Positions 9,840-19,236 of a DNA stretch of 64,000 nucleotides are shown in pieces. Under the pieces are notes generated by a model, which saw only the letters and a list, made by a program, of their open reading frames with translations, was not told the origin of the DNA and made no database searches. Both the position numbers and the translations under genes were made by a program. Location of the stretch: positions 1 through 64,000 of the forward strand of contig CBDCWQ010000012.1 in NCBI GenBank assembly GCA_965223435.1, read 5' to 3'. Position 1 is the stretch's first letter; each line of letters opens with the position of its first letter. This DNA is from CBDCWQ01 sp965223435. Lineage in GTDB: Bacteria; Myxococcota; Kuafuiibacteriia; Kuafuiibacteriales; Kuafuiibacteriaceae.

Positions 9840-10483
9840 CCGCCCGCCCCTTCACACGCTTGGCCTCCGGAAAGGGCCACGGCCAACACCACCGTCAGCG
9901 TCACCGCGGCCGCCCCTCCGATTCCGATCCAAAGCCAAGGAACCCCTCCACCGGAGGTCGGCTGAGGATCGTTTTCAAACGCGGGCTGCTTCGCTGGCGG
10001 CGGCAAAGGATTGACCGCGGGCGGCCCCAGCGCCTCCCCAACCCCCGTCTTGCCGGTGCGCGGGGGCTCTGGCGCGGGCTCGACCGTGGGGGGCCCGGCA
10101 GGCTCCGATTCTGGGCTCGCATCGCGCACGGCATCCTTGCGCAGCGTTTCTACCGCGGCGACAATCTTCGGTGAGGTCCCAGAGGGAATCGCCACCTGAG
10201 GATCGCGCGTCAAGGCCTCTCTAAAAGCCAGGTCGGCGAGCGTCCGCTCACCGATCTCAAACCGAAGAAACCCGAGGTACAAAAAGGCGCGGGCGCGTTC
10301 GCGTGGGTCGAGGTCCGTGGCCTTCGTGGCGGCTTCGAGACGCGGTAGGGCGCGCTCGGTATCCAGGTTTTCGTAGAAGGCAATGCCGTCTTCGAGTGCT
10401 TGACGACCACTGACCGAAGCGTGGGCTGGTAACCCGCCAAGAAAAACAGACAACCCTACCCAAAGCCAGCGGGAATCACCCAT
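9815..10483 (-). CDS. Secreted or membrane TPR-like protein with C-terminal membrane segment
   Basis: About 222 residues from the ATG at 10483; an upstream GTG or ATG in frame is possible. An N-terminal signal sequence ends near AHA. TPR-like helices follow (ALEDGIAFYENLDTERALPR, FLYLGFLRFEIGERTLADLA). Then come a Pro-rich linker and a hydrophobic segment near the C-terminus (WIGIGGAAAVTLTVVLAVAL) with a short Cys-containing tail. Such TPR-Pro-TM proteins are common in Myxococcota envelopes, often beside PEGA kinases like the one at 7283-9266. No enzyme motif is seen. Confidence 0.75.
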   Translation of the reverse strand: MGDSRWLWVGLSVFLGGLPAHASVSGRQALEDGIAFYENLDTERALPRLEAATKATDLDPRERARAFLYLGFLRFEIGERTLADLAFREALTRDPQVAIPSGTSPKIVAAVETLRKDAVRDASPESEPAGPPTVEPAPEPPRTGKTGVGEALGPPAVNPLPPPAKQPAFENDPQPTSGGGVPWLWIGIGGAAAVTLTVVLAVALSGGQACEGAGGCVSVSFR

Positions 10484-10716
10484 CCAGGAGGCTAGGTTGA
10501 CCCACTTCCTCCGCGTATTCAAGCGGGGGCCCATGACGATCGGGTGGTCATATTTAGGGGTTTATCCCTCAGTATCAACGTTGACCGAGATCCGTGGGCG
10601 CCTTCTCAGCGCGTCGAAACGGCTGGTCGCACCACCAATGACCTCACCCGAAACCTCGTTCGCATCGCCTATTGTGGGCGAACGGCACCTGAAACCGGAC
10701 GCGGACGCCACCCCAA

Positions 10717-10884
10717 CTACTTCAGCTTTTTCTCCACGAATTTCACGTGCTTTCGGATTTTCGGATCGTACTTTTTCAGTTCCAGTTTGGAGGTCATCGT
10801 CCGCCGATTCTTGTCGGTGACGTAAAACGTTCCCGTCCCGGCGGTGGACTCCAGCTTGATTTTTTCTCGTCCGCCTTTAGCCAT
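10717..10884 (-). CDS. rpmG: 50S ribosomal protein L33
   Basis: A 55-residue ORF starts MAKGGREKIKLESTAGTGTF and ends KYDPKIRKHVKFVEKKLK, the full-length signature of ribosomal protein L33. It has no Cys, so it is the zinc-free form. It is not followed by the tRNA-Trp/secE/nusG arrangement often seen beside rpmG, so it is isolated from the usual ribosomal context. About 230 bases downstream, up to 10484, hold no gene I can support. Confidence 0.93.
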   Translation of the reverse strand: MAKGGREKIKLESTAGTGTFYVTDKNRRTMTSKLELKKYDPKIRKHVKFVEKKLK

Positions 10885-10997
10885 AAGCTCTCATGTAGTC
10901 GCCCTGGTCAGCCCCGTCAACGCTTGAATCCGCGCCGGCCGCTCGAAACGACATGGACCTTCGCTGTTGGGCAACGGATCAACCGGAGCTTGATCCC

Positions 10998-11669
10998 TCA
11001 CCCACCCGAGTCCCTAAGAACCCGCTCGATGGCGGCGAGCGTGTGATGAGCCCCCCGGGATTGGGCTTCTCGGTGCGCCCGGTTCAGATCTTTCGAGTCG
11101 TCGATGTCAAAACCCTCTTCAAGAACAATCACTTCGATGCGGGCTGCCCGCGCGCGCTCTCGAGTGACGCGGAACAGCTTGGGCGTTGACCAAGGCATGT
11201 CGCGAAAAAGAAGGGGCTCGGGCTGGGACAACCCAATAAGGTAGTACCCCCCATCTTTTGAAGGCCCCAACACCACCCTCCGGCCCGGCCCAGAAGACAG
11301 CGCACCAAACGCTTCGTGAATGCGTGCTGGCGGCATCGTGGGGGCATCGGACCCGAGCATCACGACCTGGTCCGCGTCCGCATCCGCCCGCGCGGCCTCG
11401 AGCCTCTCCCCCAGGGAGTCACCCCGTTGCAGAACCAGCGACCAGCCCTTCGGCGTCAGGGCCCTGGCCTCGTCCTTGGATCCCGCACACGCGAAAACCT
11501 TGCGGTAGGGCAAGACCCCCTCCGCCCCCTCAACGGCACAGAACACATCCTGGAGAAAAGCCGCGTACAGCTGGGCGGCCGCTTCCGGGCTCAGCGGCGG
11601 CGTGAGACGCGTTTTGACACGGCCCGCCTGGGGGACCTTCCCCATGACCACCACTGCGCGCCTCACCAT
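10998..11669 (-). CDS. DUF2064 / TIGR04282-type glycosyltransferase-like protein
   Basis: 223 residues. The N-terminal nucleotide-sugar-binding-like segment is VVVMGKVPQAGRVKTRL. The conserved middle reads VVMLGSDAPTMPPARI and GPSKDGGYYLIGL, the family hallmark. The C-terminus has FDIDDSKDL. These proteins have a GT-A nucleotidyltransferase-like fold and no firmly assigned substrate. It follows kdsD by 19 bases and is probably co-transcribed with it. Confidence 0.88.
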   Translation of the reverse strand: MVRRAVVVMGKVPQAGRVKTRLTPPLSPEAAAQLYAAFLQDVFCAVEGAEGVLPYRKVFACAGSKDEARALTPKGWSLVLQRGDSLGERLEAARADADADQVVMLGSDAPTMPPARIHEAFGALSSGPGRRVVLGPSKDGGYYLIGLSQPEPLLFRDMPWSTPKLFRVTRERARAARIEVIVLEEGFDIDDSKDLNRAHREAQSRGAHHTLAAIERVLRDSGG

Positions 11670-11688
11670 GGGCGCCCTTCGAAAAGCC

Positions 11689-12681
11689 TCACAGGCCCCG
11701 TCTTCCTAGAAGATCTTGCACATCGAGCAACCCTACCGGGCGGCCCTCCTCCACCACCGCCACTTGATCGACTCCGTGTGCCTTGAGCAGAGCCGCGGCG
11801 TCCTTGGCCAAGAGATCCGGGGGTACGACCTTGGGCGCTCGAGTCATCGCCTCCGAAACGAACTGCTCCAGCCTCAAACAACCCCCTTCGACGAGTCGCC
11901 GAAGATCACCGTCGGTAAAAACGCCCTCGAGCCTTCCTTCAGAGTCTACAACCAAAGCGACGCCTGGGCGCCCCGGGGTTGTGGTCATCACCGAAATCAC
12001 CTCTGACAACCGCGCAGACGCCCCCACCAAAGGCACCATCGTTCCGGTCCGCATGAGCTCACGCACCCGCATCAGCTGGCGCCCCAAGGCTCCTCCCGGA
12101 TGAAATCTGCGAAAGTCTTCCGCGGTGACACCCTTTTTGTGCCAAACGGCCATCGCAATCGCATCACCGATACCCAGCATCACCGTCGTAGAGGTCGTCG
12201 GTGCCAAACCGCTTCCGGCTTCATGCCAAGATCCCATTTCGAGCGTCAAGCTAGCCCGGCTCCCCAGGGTTGACGATTTGGCGGCCGTGACGGCAACCAC
12301 TTTGATATCCCTTTGCATGAGAGGTTCGAGCAAGCGAACCATCTCTTCGGTCTCCCCAGAGTGCGACAGCGCGAGCAACACATCTTCCGCCCGCAGTCTG
12401 CCGAGATCGCCGTGGAGCGCATCCGCAGGATGTAGAAACAGGGAGGGCACCCCCATCGAGGCAAGGGTTGCGGACACCTTTTGGGCAACGAAGCTCGCCT
12501 TCCCCATCCCGGTAACCGCGACGCGACCTCGGCAGGCTTCAACGAGGTCCACCACCCGCACAAAGTCGCCCGACAACCGTTTTGCGGTTTCTGTGAGGGC
12601 CTGAGCTTCACTTGTCAGCAGGCGGCGGGCCACACGCAGAAGCTCATCGGCTTCCTCCTGCTGCGCAGGGTCCTCCGGCAT
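11689..12681 (-). CDS. kdsD: Arabinose-5-phosphate isomerase
   Basis: 330 residues. An N-terminal SIS domain (VTGMGKASFVAQKVSATLAS, SHSGETEEM, FHPGGALGRQL) is followed by two CBS domains, the KdsD/KpsF architecture. The enzyme interconverts ribulose 5-phosphate and arabinose 5-phosphate, the first step towards Kdo for lipopolysaccharide. The ATG at 12681 was chosen because GGAGGAG lies four bases upstream; the longer frame begins 11 codons earlier. It lies 60 bases downstream of the RNase E/G gene and just upstream of the DUF2064 gene. Confidence 0.93.
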   Translation of the reverse strand: MPEDPAQQEEADELLRVARRLLTSEAQALTETAKRLSGDFVRVVDLVEACRGRVAVTGMGKASFVAQKVSATLASMGVPSLFLHPADALHGDLGRLRAEDVLLALSHSGETEEMVRLLEPLMQRDIKVVAVTAAKSSTLGSRASLTLEMGSWHEAGSGLAPTTSTTVMLGIGDAIAMAVWHKKGVTAEDFRRFHPGGALGRQLMRVRELMRTGTMVPLVGASARLSEVISVMTTTPGRPGVALVVDSEGRLEGVFTDGDLRRLVEGGCLRLEQFVSEAMTRAPKVVPPDLLAKDAAALLKAHGVDQVAVVEEGRPVGLLDVQDLLGRRGL

Positions 12682-12741
12682 AGGCTCCTCCGTTTTCGCC
12701 GTCACCACGTCCACCCGTCATGGCCTCGCGGGTGCTTCATG

Positions 12742-14829
12742 TCAGCGTGAGCCAAAAATGCGGTCCAACAGGGAGCGCCCCTTCGCACCGTCCGCGCCTT
12801 CGGCACCGGTCTCTAGATGCTCCGCGTCCCCTTCCTCTCGAGGCGGCCGAGGGCGCGTCCTTGCAGCCGGCCGCGACCGAGACACTTTGGTCCCTCCACC
12901 AGAAACGCCCTCTTTTCGCACCAATCTTTGAGGCTTTGAGGCTTTGTCGGGCGGACCTCTTTGTTCGGACTCAGCCCCAAGCGCGACAACGCCTTGGGTC
13001 TCAGGATCGGCCACACCGTTGGTGGACGCCCTTCGTGCCCGCCGAGCCAAGCGATCGCTCTTGAGCTTGGCCAAAAGTTCCGGAGGAGGCTTCCCAGTGA
13101 ATGTCGCCCCGCCGGGGCCCTCCGCCGGAGGGCTCGGCGGTGGCGTTTTGCTCTTCGGCGGCGCGCTACGACTTGCATCTTTTTTGCGTGCGCGTCTCTT
13201 TTTGGGTGGGGTGCTCTCCTCCTGGACGAGCTCGACCCGAGACGACGCCGCACGCGTCTGTGCACGCTTCTTTCGCTTTCGTTTGCCCCGCTGAGACCGC
13301 TCGAGCCGCCGCTCCTCGCGCGGTGGAAGTCTGTCGGTGATCTCTTGCAGGACCTGCCCTTTAGAAATGTACGTCACCTCGTCTTTTCCGCGGTCCAGCT
13401 CGGAACGGGCCTGAATGAGGATACGGCACTCGAACTGCCGCTCGAGCGCCAACAACTCCCGACGCTTGAAATTGCACAAATACTCCGCGGTTTCGCGGTG
13501 CGTCACCACCCGAACCTCACCCACTCCGCCCTGCGCGAGACGCGTCTCCACCCGGCGAAGAAGCGACAGCGAATGCGACTCGGGCGTACGACGCCACCCC
13601 GTGCCCTCACATACCTCACAGCGAGCCTGAAAGGCTTTGCGCATGCCCTGACGAATGCGCTGCCTGGTCAGCACACAGAGGCCTTTGGAGTTGATTCGAG
13701 AGATCTTGTAGCGCGCCTTGTCGTGTTTCGCCGCTTCGGCCACAACTTTTTCGACCTCTCTTTTGTGTTTGGCCACCTCCATGTCGATGAAGTCGACCAC
13801 CACGATCCCACCCAGGTCGCGCAACTTGAGCTGCTTTGCGAGTTCTTCCGCCGCTTCACAGTTGGTTTTGAAGACGGTATCTTCGTGCCCTTTTTCGGAG
13901 GTCATCTTCCCCGAGTTGACATCGACGGCGACCAGCGCTTCGGTTTCGTCCACGACGATCGAACCGCCGCTCGGAAGTGGAACTATCCGCTCAAAGGTCG
14001 CTTCAATTTGCTCTTCGACACGATGATAGGCAAAAATGGGTATCGGATCCTGAAAGCGATGCAGCCGATCCGCAAACTTAGGCATCACCTCTTCGAAATA
14101 TGCGCGTGCAGCTTCGTACTCCTCGCGGTTGTCAATCCAAACCTCGTCGATGTCTTCGGTGAAGTAGTCTCTGAGGGTGCGAACAATGAGATCGGGTTCG
14201 CAGTACAGGAGCGAGGGAGCCCGCGCGATCCCCGCCGCCGCGGCCATTTTCGCGTGCACTTGAACCACCGCATCGAGGTCTTTTTGGATTTCTTGGCGGG
14301 TCTGGCCGAGGCCGGCAGTGCGGACAATGAAGCCCATGTTCTCGGGCCGCTCCACTTTGGCGGCCATCGCCCGCACCCGTTTTCGCATCTTTTCGTCGTC
14401 TATTTTGCGAGAAACCCCTCCAGCATCGCTGTCCGGCATCAGAACGGTGTAGCGACTGGCGATACTTAAGTGCGTGGTGAGCGTTGCCCCTTTTTCACCG
14501 ACCGCATCCTTGGCGACTTGGATCACAATTTCTTGTCCGCGCCGCATGACGTCGGTGATTCGAGGGGGGTCGTCGGAAGTCCATTTTCGTGCGTACTGAG
14601 AGGGCGCAATTTCGTCGAAAGGGAGAAAACCTTGTTTGTGGGCACCGAAGTCTACAAACGCCGCGGCAAGAGACGCTTCGACGTTGTGCACAACGCCTTT
14701 GTAGATATTGCCTTTGATTGTACTCTGTTCGGTGGCCTCAATATCGAGCTCTTCAAGTTCTCCGTCGACAACGATCGCGATCCGAAGCTCATTCGCCACG
14801 TTTGCGTTGACGAGCATCCGCGTGGTCAT
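12742..14829 (-). CDS. rne: Ribonuclease E/G family
   Basis: 695 residues. The order is an S1-like domain (KGVVHNVEASLAAAFVDFG), an RNase H-like and 5' sensor region, and a catalytic DNase I-like region with two metal Asp residues in VAVDVNSGKM and VVVDFIDME. A Zn-link CEVCEGTG follows. About 200 residues of Lys/Arg/Pro-rich disordered tail complete the protein, as in RNase E scaffolds. The length lies between RNase G and long RNase E, so rne versus rng is uncertain. It processes rRNA and tRNA and starts mRNA decay. The start MTTRMLVNANVANELR fits the family. Confidence 0.92.
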   Translation of the reverse strand: MTTRMLVNANVANELRIAIVVDGELEELDIEATEQSTIKGNIYKGVVHNVEASLAAAFVDFGAHKQGFLPFDEIAPSQYARKWTSDDPPRITDVMRRGQEIVIQVAKDAVGEKGATLTTHLSIASRYTVLMPDSDAGGVSRKIDDEKMRKRVRAMAAKVERPENMGFIVRTAGLGQTRQEIQKDLDAVVQVHAKMAAAAGIARAPSLLYCEPDLIVRTLRDYFTEDIDEVWIDNREEYEAARAYFEEVMPKFADRLHRFQDPIPIFAYHRVEEQIEATFERIVPLPSGGSIVVDETEALVAVDVNSGKMTSEKGHEDTVFKTNCEAAEELAKQLKLRDLGGIVVVDFIDMEVAKHKREVEKVVAEAAKHDKARYKISRINSKGLCVLTRQRIRQGMRKAFQARCEVCEGTGWRRTPESHSLSLLRRVETRLAQGGVGEVRVVTHRETAEYLCNFKRRELLALERQFECRILIQARSELDRGKDEVTYISKGQVLQEITDRLPPREERRLERSQRGKRKRKKRAQTRAASSRVELVQEESTPPKKRRARKKDASRSAPPKSKTPPPSPPAEGPGGATFTGKPPPELLAKLKSDRLARRARRASTNGVADPETQGVVALGAESEQRGPPDKASKPQRLVRKEGVSGGGTKVSRSRPAARTRPRPPREEGDAEHLETGAEGADGAKGRSLLDRIFGSR

Positions 14830-15200
14830 AAGCGTGTTGTCTCCGAGAGCCAGGGGGCGACGGGTTTATCAGGGTTAATACGCAATGCGTCACCCTCTTC
14901 ATGAATCCGCACACGTGCTGCAGGTTATTACCAAGCTGTCGCGCCTTTCTGTTCCGGCTCTCCAGCCCATTGCTTCCAAGGGTTTATCACTCGGGAAGCG
15001 GCTGATGAATCTTGGTGATTGGTGCGACCATATACCCATTCTCGCTTCCATTGCGAATCGAAAGGCCTCCACCGACGAAAAAAGCCCTCGGGACCACTTT
15101 ATTCCCTGGGTTTACTCTGATACACCGAAAAACCCGGACCGCATCTCTCCTGACGACTTGACTGAGCGGCCGCAGCCCGACGAGACCTCCGGTCCAAGTC
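14830..15200. other. Intergenic region between divergent rne and guaB
   Basis: About 370 bases separate the two divergent genes. Both promoters should lie here. I see no tRNA, convincing small gene or strong hairpin. Short open frames on either strand have no protein-like character. Confidence 0.5.
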
Positions 15201-16655
15201 ATGCCTCTCGATGATTTTGAAGACGGACTCGCATTCGACGACGTCCTCCTGACCCCCGGATACTCGGACACACTTCCAAAAGACGTGAACATCGAGACCC
15301 GCATCACGCGATCCATCTCCCTGAAGATTCCGATCCTGTCGGCGGCCATGGATACCGTGACCGAATCGGAGTTGGCCATCGCTTTGGCCCAATTGGGCGG
15401 GCTCGGCGTCATCCACAAGAACATGCCTCCGGCCGTCCATGCCGCGGAAATCAGGCGGGTCAAGCGCTTCGAAGCCGGCATGATCTCAAATCCGATTACC
15501 GTAGACTCCAACATGCGGGTCGAGGAGGCGGCTCAACTGGCCCGTGAGCACAAGTTTAGCTCGTTTCCTGTCGTGGACGGCGGGCGCCTGACCGGAATCC
15601 TGACGGGGCGTGATATTCGGTCCGCAGAGGACCCGGCGTGCCCGATCCGAGAAACCATGACCCGCGAACCGATCACCGTACCCGAGGGGACCGGGCCCGA
15701 CGAGGCCCGACGGGTCATGCATCGCCACCGCAAAGAAACCCTTCCGATCGTCAACCTCCGGGGAGAGTTGGTCGGACTCTTCACGCTCAAGGATCTCGAA
15801 AAAAGTGTCCGCAACCCCAACGCATCCAGTGACGAGCGCGGCCGCCTCCTGGTCGGTGCTGCCGTCGGCGTGGGGCCCGATCGCCACGAACGAACCCAGG
15901 CCCTGGTGGAGAGCGAGGTCGACGTCCTGGTCATCGATACGGCACACGGCCACAGTCGCGCGGTTTTGGAAGCGGTTCGAGACACAAAAAAGCAACACCC
16001 CGGCGTGCAGCTCATCGCGGGCAATGTCGCCACTTTCGACGGCGCCAAAGCACTCGTCGAAGCTGGCGTCGATGGTGTGAAAACGGGCATCGGACCGGGC
16101 TCCATCTGCACCACCCGCATCGTCGCCGGGGTAGGCGTTCCCCAGTTTTCGGCCATTCAGGCGTGCGCCCGAGCCACTCTCCCTCACGATGTGCCGGTTA
16201 TCGGCGATGGTGGCATCAAATACTCGGGAGACGTGGTCAAGGCGCTCGGCGCTGGCGCCAGCGCGATCATGGTGGGCTCTCTTTTGGCGGGCGTGACCGA
16301 ATCCCCCGGCGAAGTGGTGCTGTATGAGGGCCGTGCTTTCAAAGCCTACCGGGGCATGGGCTCACTCGCCGCCATGCAGCAAGGCTCCGCGGAGCGTTAC
16401 GCACAGAGCCAGGTGGAATCCAAAAAGCTCGTCCCCGAAGGCATTGAAGGCCGTGTTCCTTTCAAGGGCCCCCTCGAGGGTACGGTGTGGCAGCTGGTCG
16501 GTGGACTTCGTGCCGGCATGGGTTACGTCGGGGCCGAGAACCTGCGCGACCTGCAAAAAAAGGCGCGATTTGTGCGCATATCAGGCGCGGGTCTTCGAGA
16601 ATCGCACGTCCACGACGTGATCGTGACCAAAGAAGCACCAAACTATACGCGATAG
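15201..16655 (+). CDS. guaB: Inosine-5'-monophosphate dehydrogenase
   Basis: 484 residues. The TIM barrel is interrupted by two CBS domains near residues 95-210. The catalytic Cys loop is GIGPGSICTTRIVAGVGVPQ near residue 300. The IMP-binding GDGGIKYSGD and the flap YRGMGS follow. The enzyme converts IMP to XMP with NAD, the committed step to GMP. The length and every key motif are normal. It diverges from rne and converges with the 202-residue gene on the minus strand. Confidence 0.96.
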   Translation: MPLDDFEDGLAFDDVLLTPGYSDTLPKDVNIETRITRSISLKIPILSAAMDTVTESELAIALAQLGGLGVIHKNMPPAVHAAEIRRVKRFEAGMISNPITVDSNMRVEEAAQLAREHKFSSFPVVDGGRLTGILTGRDIRSAEDPACPIRETMTREPITVPEGTGPDEARRVMHRHRKETLPIVNLRGELVGLFTLKDLEKSVRNPNASSDERGRLLVGAAVGVGPDRHERTQALVESEVDVLVIDTAHGHSRAVLEAVRDTKKQHPGVQLIAGNVATFDGAKALVEAGVDGVKTGIGPGSICTTRIVAGVGVPQFSAIQACARATLPHDVPVIGDGGIKYSGDVVKALGAGASAIMVGSLLAGVTESPGEVVLYEGRAFKAYRGMGSLAAMQQGSAERYAQSQVESKKLVPEGIEGRVPFKGPLEGTVWQLVGGLRAGMGYVGAENLRDLQKKARFVRISGAGLRESHVHDVIVTKEAPNYTR

Positions 16656-16676
16656 CGTTGCCCGCAAAAGCCGGCC

Positions 16677-17285
16677 TTACTTCTTACGAATCACATGCAC
16701 AAAACGACGGCTGGGAAGAACCATGTTGCGGGCAATCCGCAAAGGGTCATGAGAATCCACCGCCTTCGCCGCCCGTTGGAGGTCCGAAAACCGGTACCGC
16801 GTGGAAACAAAAAGCCCCATCAAAACCGAATCCTCTTTCTCTTGATCGACGGGGTAGTGAACGGCGATCACCTCACCTCTCGGATTCACCCGATGACCGA
16901 AAGAGGCATTGCCCTCCAGCGTCTCGGGGAGCACAAACTCAAGTTCACCCGACGGGCGCACCCGAACGATCCAAAGGTAAAGATAGCGCGTTTCGCCATA
17001 GAAGAATTCCAGACGATCTCCGTGCTCCAGTCTTGGGTTTTTGCCGAGGGGAAACGGGTCTGCCCCGTTTGCGGGGAGGACGCGAACGTGAAGGATCACC
17101 TTGCCACGCTTCCAATCTCCGGCACCAAAGCCCCGACCAGGAATGATACCCAAGTCCGCGAACCGCGAGATCAACATCACCCCAGAAAACAACAAGACTG
17201 AAAACGCGAGGTGCATAAACGCCCTGGCCCGCTGGCCACGTGACGAGGGTTTATCCGGTTCGGCGACGTCGTCAACCCCGCTCAC
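16677..17285 (-). CDS. Single-membrane-segment protein of unknown function
   Basis: 202 residues. One hydrophobic segment near residues 25-45 (MHLAFSVLLFSGVMLISRF) follows a polar N-terminus. The remainder is a beta-rich periplasmic-looking domain with RLEHGDRLEFFYGETRYLYLWIV, reminiscent of the DUF4384-type sequences found in bacterial surface regulators; this likeness is weak. It lies downstream of dapF on the same strand, separated by 123 bases containing a direct repeat. The GTG start is the first plausible codon. Function unknown. Confidence 0.65.
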   Translation of the reverse strand: MSGVDDVAEPDKPSSRGQRARAFMHLAFSVLLFSGVMLISRFADLGIIPGRGFGAGDWKRGKVILHVRVLPANGADPFPLGKNPRLEHGDRLEFFYGETRYLYLWIVRVRPSGELEFVLPETLEGNASFGHRVNPRGEVIAVHYPVDQEKEDSVLMGLFVSTRYRFSDLQRAAKAVDSHDPLRIARNMVLPSRRFVHVIRKK

Positions 17286-17306
17286 GGCGCGGCCCTTGCT
17301 TTTGGC

Positions 17307-17374
17307 AACGGTCCCGAAACCATCAGCAAACGAACCTTGCCCTTGGGAACGATCCCGAAACCATCAGCAAACGA
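17307..17374. repeat. Two-copy direct repeat between dapF and downstream gene
   Basis: A 27-bp unit (core CCCGAAACCATCAGCAAACG) occurs at 17307-17333 and again at 17348-17374 with one mismatch, offset by 41 bases. The flanking CTTG motifs are also repeated. It lies in the 123-base gap downstream of dapF and upstream of the 202-residue gene. Confidence 0.85.
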
Positions 17375-17408
17375 TTCTTGCTCCTGCCAACAGCGCTGGC
17401 CGTGGCGC

Positions 17409-18254
17409 TCACGAGCCGATCCATTCTTCCCCAGTGAGAAGGACTTCTCCGCGGAACACCGGACAAGCTTCCCCACGCATGGTCGCTTGGTACACGGCAT
17501 CCGTCGACGTTTCTTCTGCGGCAATCTCGAGGTCTCCTCCCGGCAACTGGACGATCCAAGAAGCTCTGGGGTTGGGCAGCCCAAAACGAATCGCTGCCAC
17601 CGTTGCGGCCCCGGCGCCAGTCCCGCACGCCTCGGTGATTCCCACGCCTCGTTCGAACACCACGAGCTTGAGCTGACCGGGCGCGGCCGCGCTGAAAAAA
17701 CCCACGTTGGCGCCTTCAGGAAATCGCGGATCACGCTCCAACACCGGGCCATGGCGCTCAGCAAGGGCCCTGAGATCGGTGCCGACATCAAACGGCTTCA
17801 ACACAAGATGCGGATTGCCGAGTGAAAGGCCGATGCCTTGCCTGGACTCGCCGTCCAAAGACACCGATAGGCCAGGATGGAGCACCAAGGCCCGGCCCAA
17901 ACTCGCACGGACTCGGCTATCCGCCTCGAACCAGCCCTCTCGGAGACCCCCGTCAGTCTCGAGGAGCACCGAATCGAGATCGCCGCCCTCGGCGAGAAGT
18001 CGCACCGCGCAGCGCAAGCCGTTGCCGCACATTTCCGCGACCGAACCGTCCGCGTTGTAGATATGCATGCGCCGCACCGCTTCGCCTTGGGTAGGCAAGA
18101 GTAGGCTGAGAACCCCATCGGCCCCGATGCCTCGGTGGCGCGCACACAAGCGGCGCGCACCGGAGGCGGTCACCCGACCCCCGGCTTCATGCTCGTCGAT
18201 CAGGATGAAATCATTTCCGAGACCGTGGTATTTCGCGAAAGGCACGGACCGCAT
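17409..18254 (-). CDS. dapF: Diaminopimelate epimerase
   Basis: 281 residues from the ATG at 18254. The start motif is KYHGLGNDFILID. The two catalytic cysteines are in MCGNGLRC and ITEACGTGAGAA. The enzyme converts LL- to meso-diaminopimelate for lysine and peptidoglycan. The open frame extends far upstream, but the extra 140 codons overlap a divergent lipoprotein gene and have no homology, so the internal ATG is chosen. Confidence 0.94.
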   Translation of the reverse strand: MRSVPFAKYHGLGNDFILIDEHEAGGRVTASGARRLCARHRGIGADGVLSLLLPTQGEAVRRMHIYNADGSVAEMCGNGLRCAVRLLAEGGDLDSVLLETDGGLREGWFEADSRVRASLGRALVLHPGLSVSLDGESRQGIGLSLGNPHLVLKPFDVGTDLRALAERHGPVLERDPRFPEGANVGFFSAAAPGQLKLVVFERGVGITEACGTGAGAATVAAIRFGLPNPRASWIVQLPGGDLEIAAEETSTDAVYQATMRGEACPVFRGEVLLTGEEWIGS

Positions 18255-18354
18255 CGCCCCATCAGAGACAAAAGCACACCTCCAGTCAAAGCCATTTGAT
18301 CGGTTCTGGGGGCCCCCGGGCGAACTTTCACGAAGTCGGGTACCATCTTCACGC

Positions 18355-19236
18355 ATGAGAACTCGGTACCCACGTCCCCAAGGAAGACCGCCCAGACCGA
18401 GAGCCATTTCGGCGCCACGCGCCCTGGTGCTGGTCGCCGCGTGTTTCGCGGGCTTCGGATGCGATTTGCTCAAGTCCGCGACCGCCACGACGGTGGTCGC
18501 GGGCTTGGTGGTCAAAACCCCAGGCGTTGGTCTGGCCGGAAAGTTTGCGGTGTCTCCTGAAGTTCTCACGACCGTGTGGCTGGGAGAACGCGAAAGTGGA
18601 ACATCCACCGAAGCGCCCGAACCCCTTGCGGGCGGACACCTCCAACTGGTTTTTGCGGGCAACATCGTCACCCTCAAACCCCATGATTCAGAGGCAGGGC
18701 TCTACGAAACAACCTCGCTCGTGGAGCCCAATCTCGTTTACCAGGGCGGGACATCCTATGCGTTCGTCGCCAGAAGAACGCCCACGGACGACACCAATTT
18801 CGGGGGCTCGGTGGTCGCGCCCGACGAAGTCACCGAAGCCAACCTGGTCACCACACCCATCCTCGCACCAAGGTCGGATATCCCCTCGGTCAAAATCCAC
18901 CATGTGAATACCGACCTCCGCGTTCGGTGGACGGCGGCGAACGGACGGTTCGCGTATGTGACCGTGTTTCGATCCGACGCCAACAACCTGACGAACCCCG
19001 AGGTCGTCTTCGACAACCAACCCGAAACGGCCCAAGAGTACTTGGATTTCATCGTCGGCCCCCCGCAAACGGAAACCACCATCGCCGGGAGTCACTTCGA
19101 TCGAGATGGGGTCTACGCGGTGGTCATTGTGGTCCTGGATCGGGGCACTGCGAAGACCAATACGTTTATCGGATCGCCGTTTTTGGCAGGCTCCGGCGCG
19201 GCGATCCTCATGACCATCGGAGAGATTGAGCTGTAG
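18355..19236 (+). CDS. Putative lipoprotein of unknown function
   Basis: 293 residues. A basic N-terminus and hydrophobic stretch end in a lipobox, FAGFGC, near residue 36. The mature part is beta-rich, with a fibronectin-like flavour (LRVRWTAANGRFAYVTVFR). The C-terminus is hydrophobic (FLAGSGAAILMTIGEIEL). I do not recognise the family. It diverges from dapF with about 100 bases between starts. The same frame is open further upstream, but that extension lies antisense to dapF. Confidence 0.75.
   Translation: MRTRYPRPQGRPPRPRAISAPRALVLVAACFAGFGCDLLKSATATTVVAGLVVKTPGVGLAGKFAVSPEVLTTVWLGERESGTSTEAPEPLAGGHLQLVFAGNIVTLKPHDSEAGLYETTSLVEPNLVYQGGTSYAFVARRTPTDDTNFGGSVVAPDEVTEANLVTTPILAPRSDIPSVKIHHVNTDLRVRWTAANGRFAYVTVFRSDANNLTNPEVVFDNQPETAQEYLDFIVGPPQTETTIAGSHFDRDGVYAVVIVVLDRGTAKTNTFIGSPFLAGSGAAILMTIGEIEL

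Noticed and set aside
10484..10997. tRNA-Trp/secE/nusG neighbourhood expected beside rpmG
   Set aside because: No tRNA cloverleaf or secE-like ORF is found on either side of rpmG.
12813..14904. Long plus-strand ORFs opposite rne
   Set aside because: These are shadows of a GC-rich coding strand with low protein character; the rne frame has all expected motifs.
17409..18677. 422-residue reading of the dapF frame
   Set aside because: The first ~140 codons have no DapF similarity and overlap the divergent lipoprotein gene. DapF proper starts at the ATG at 18254.
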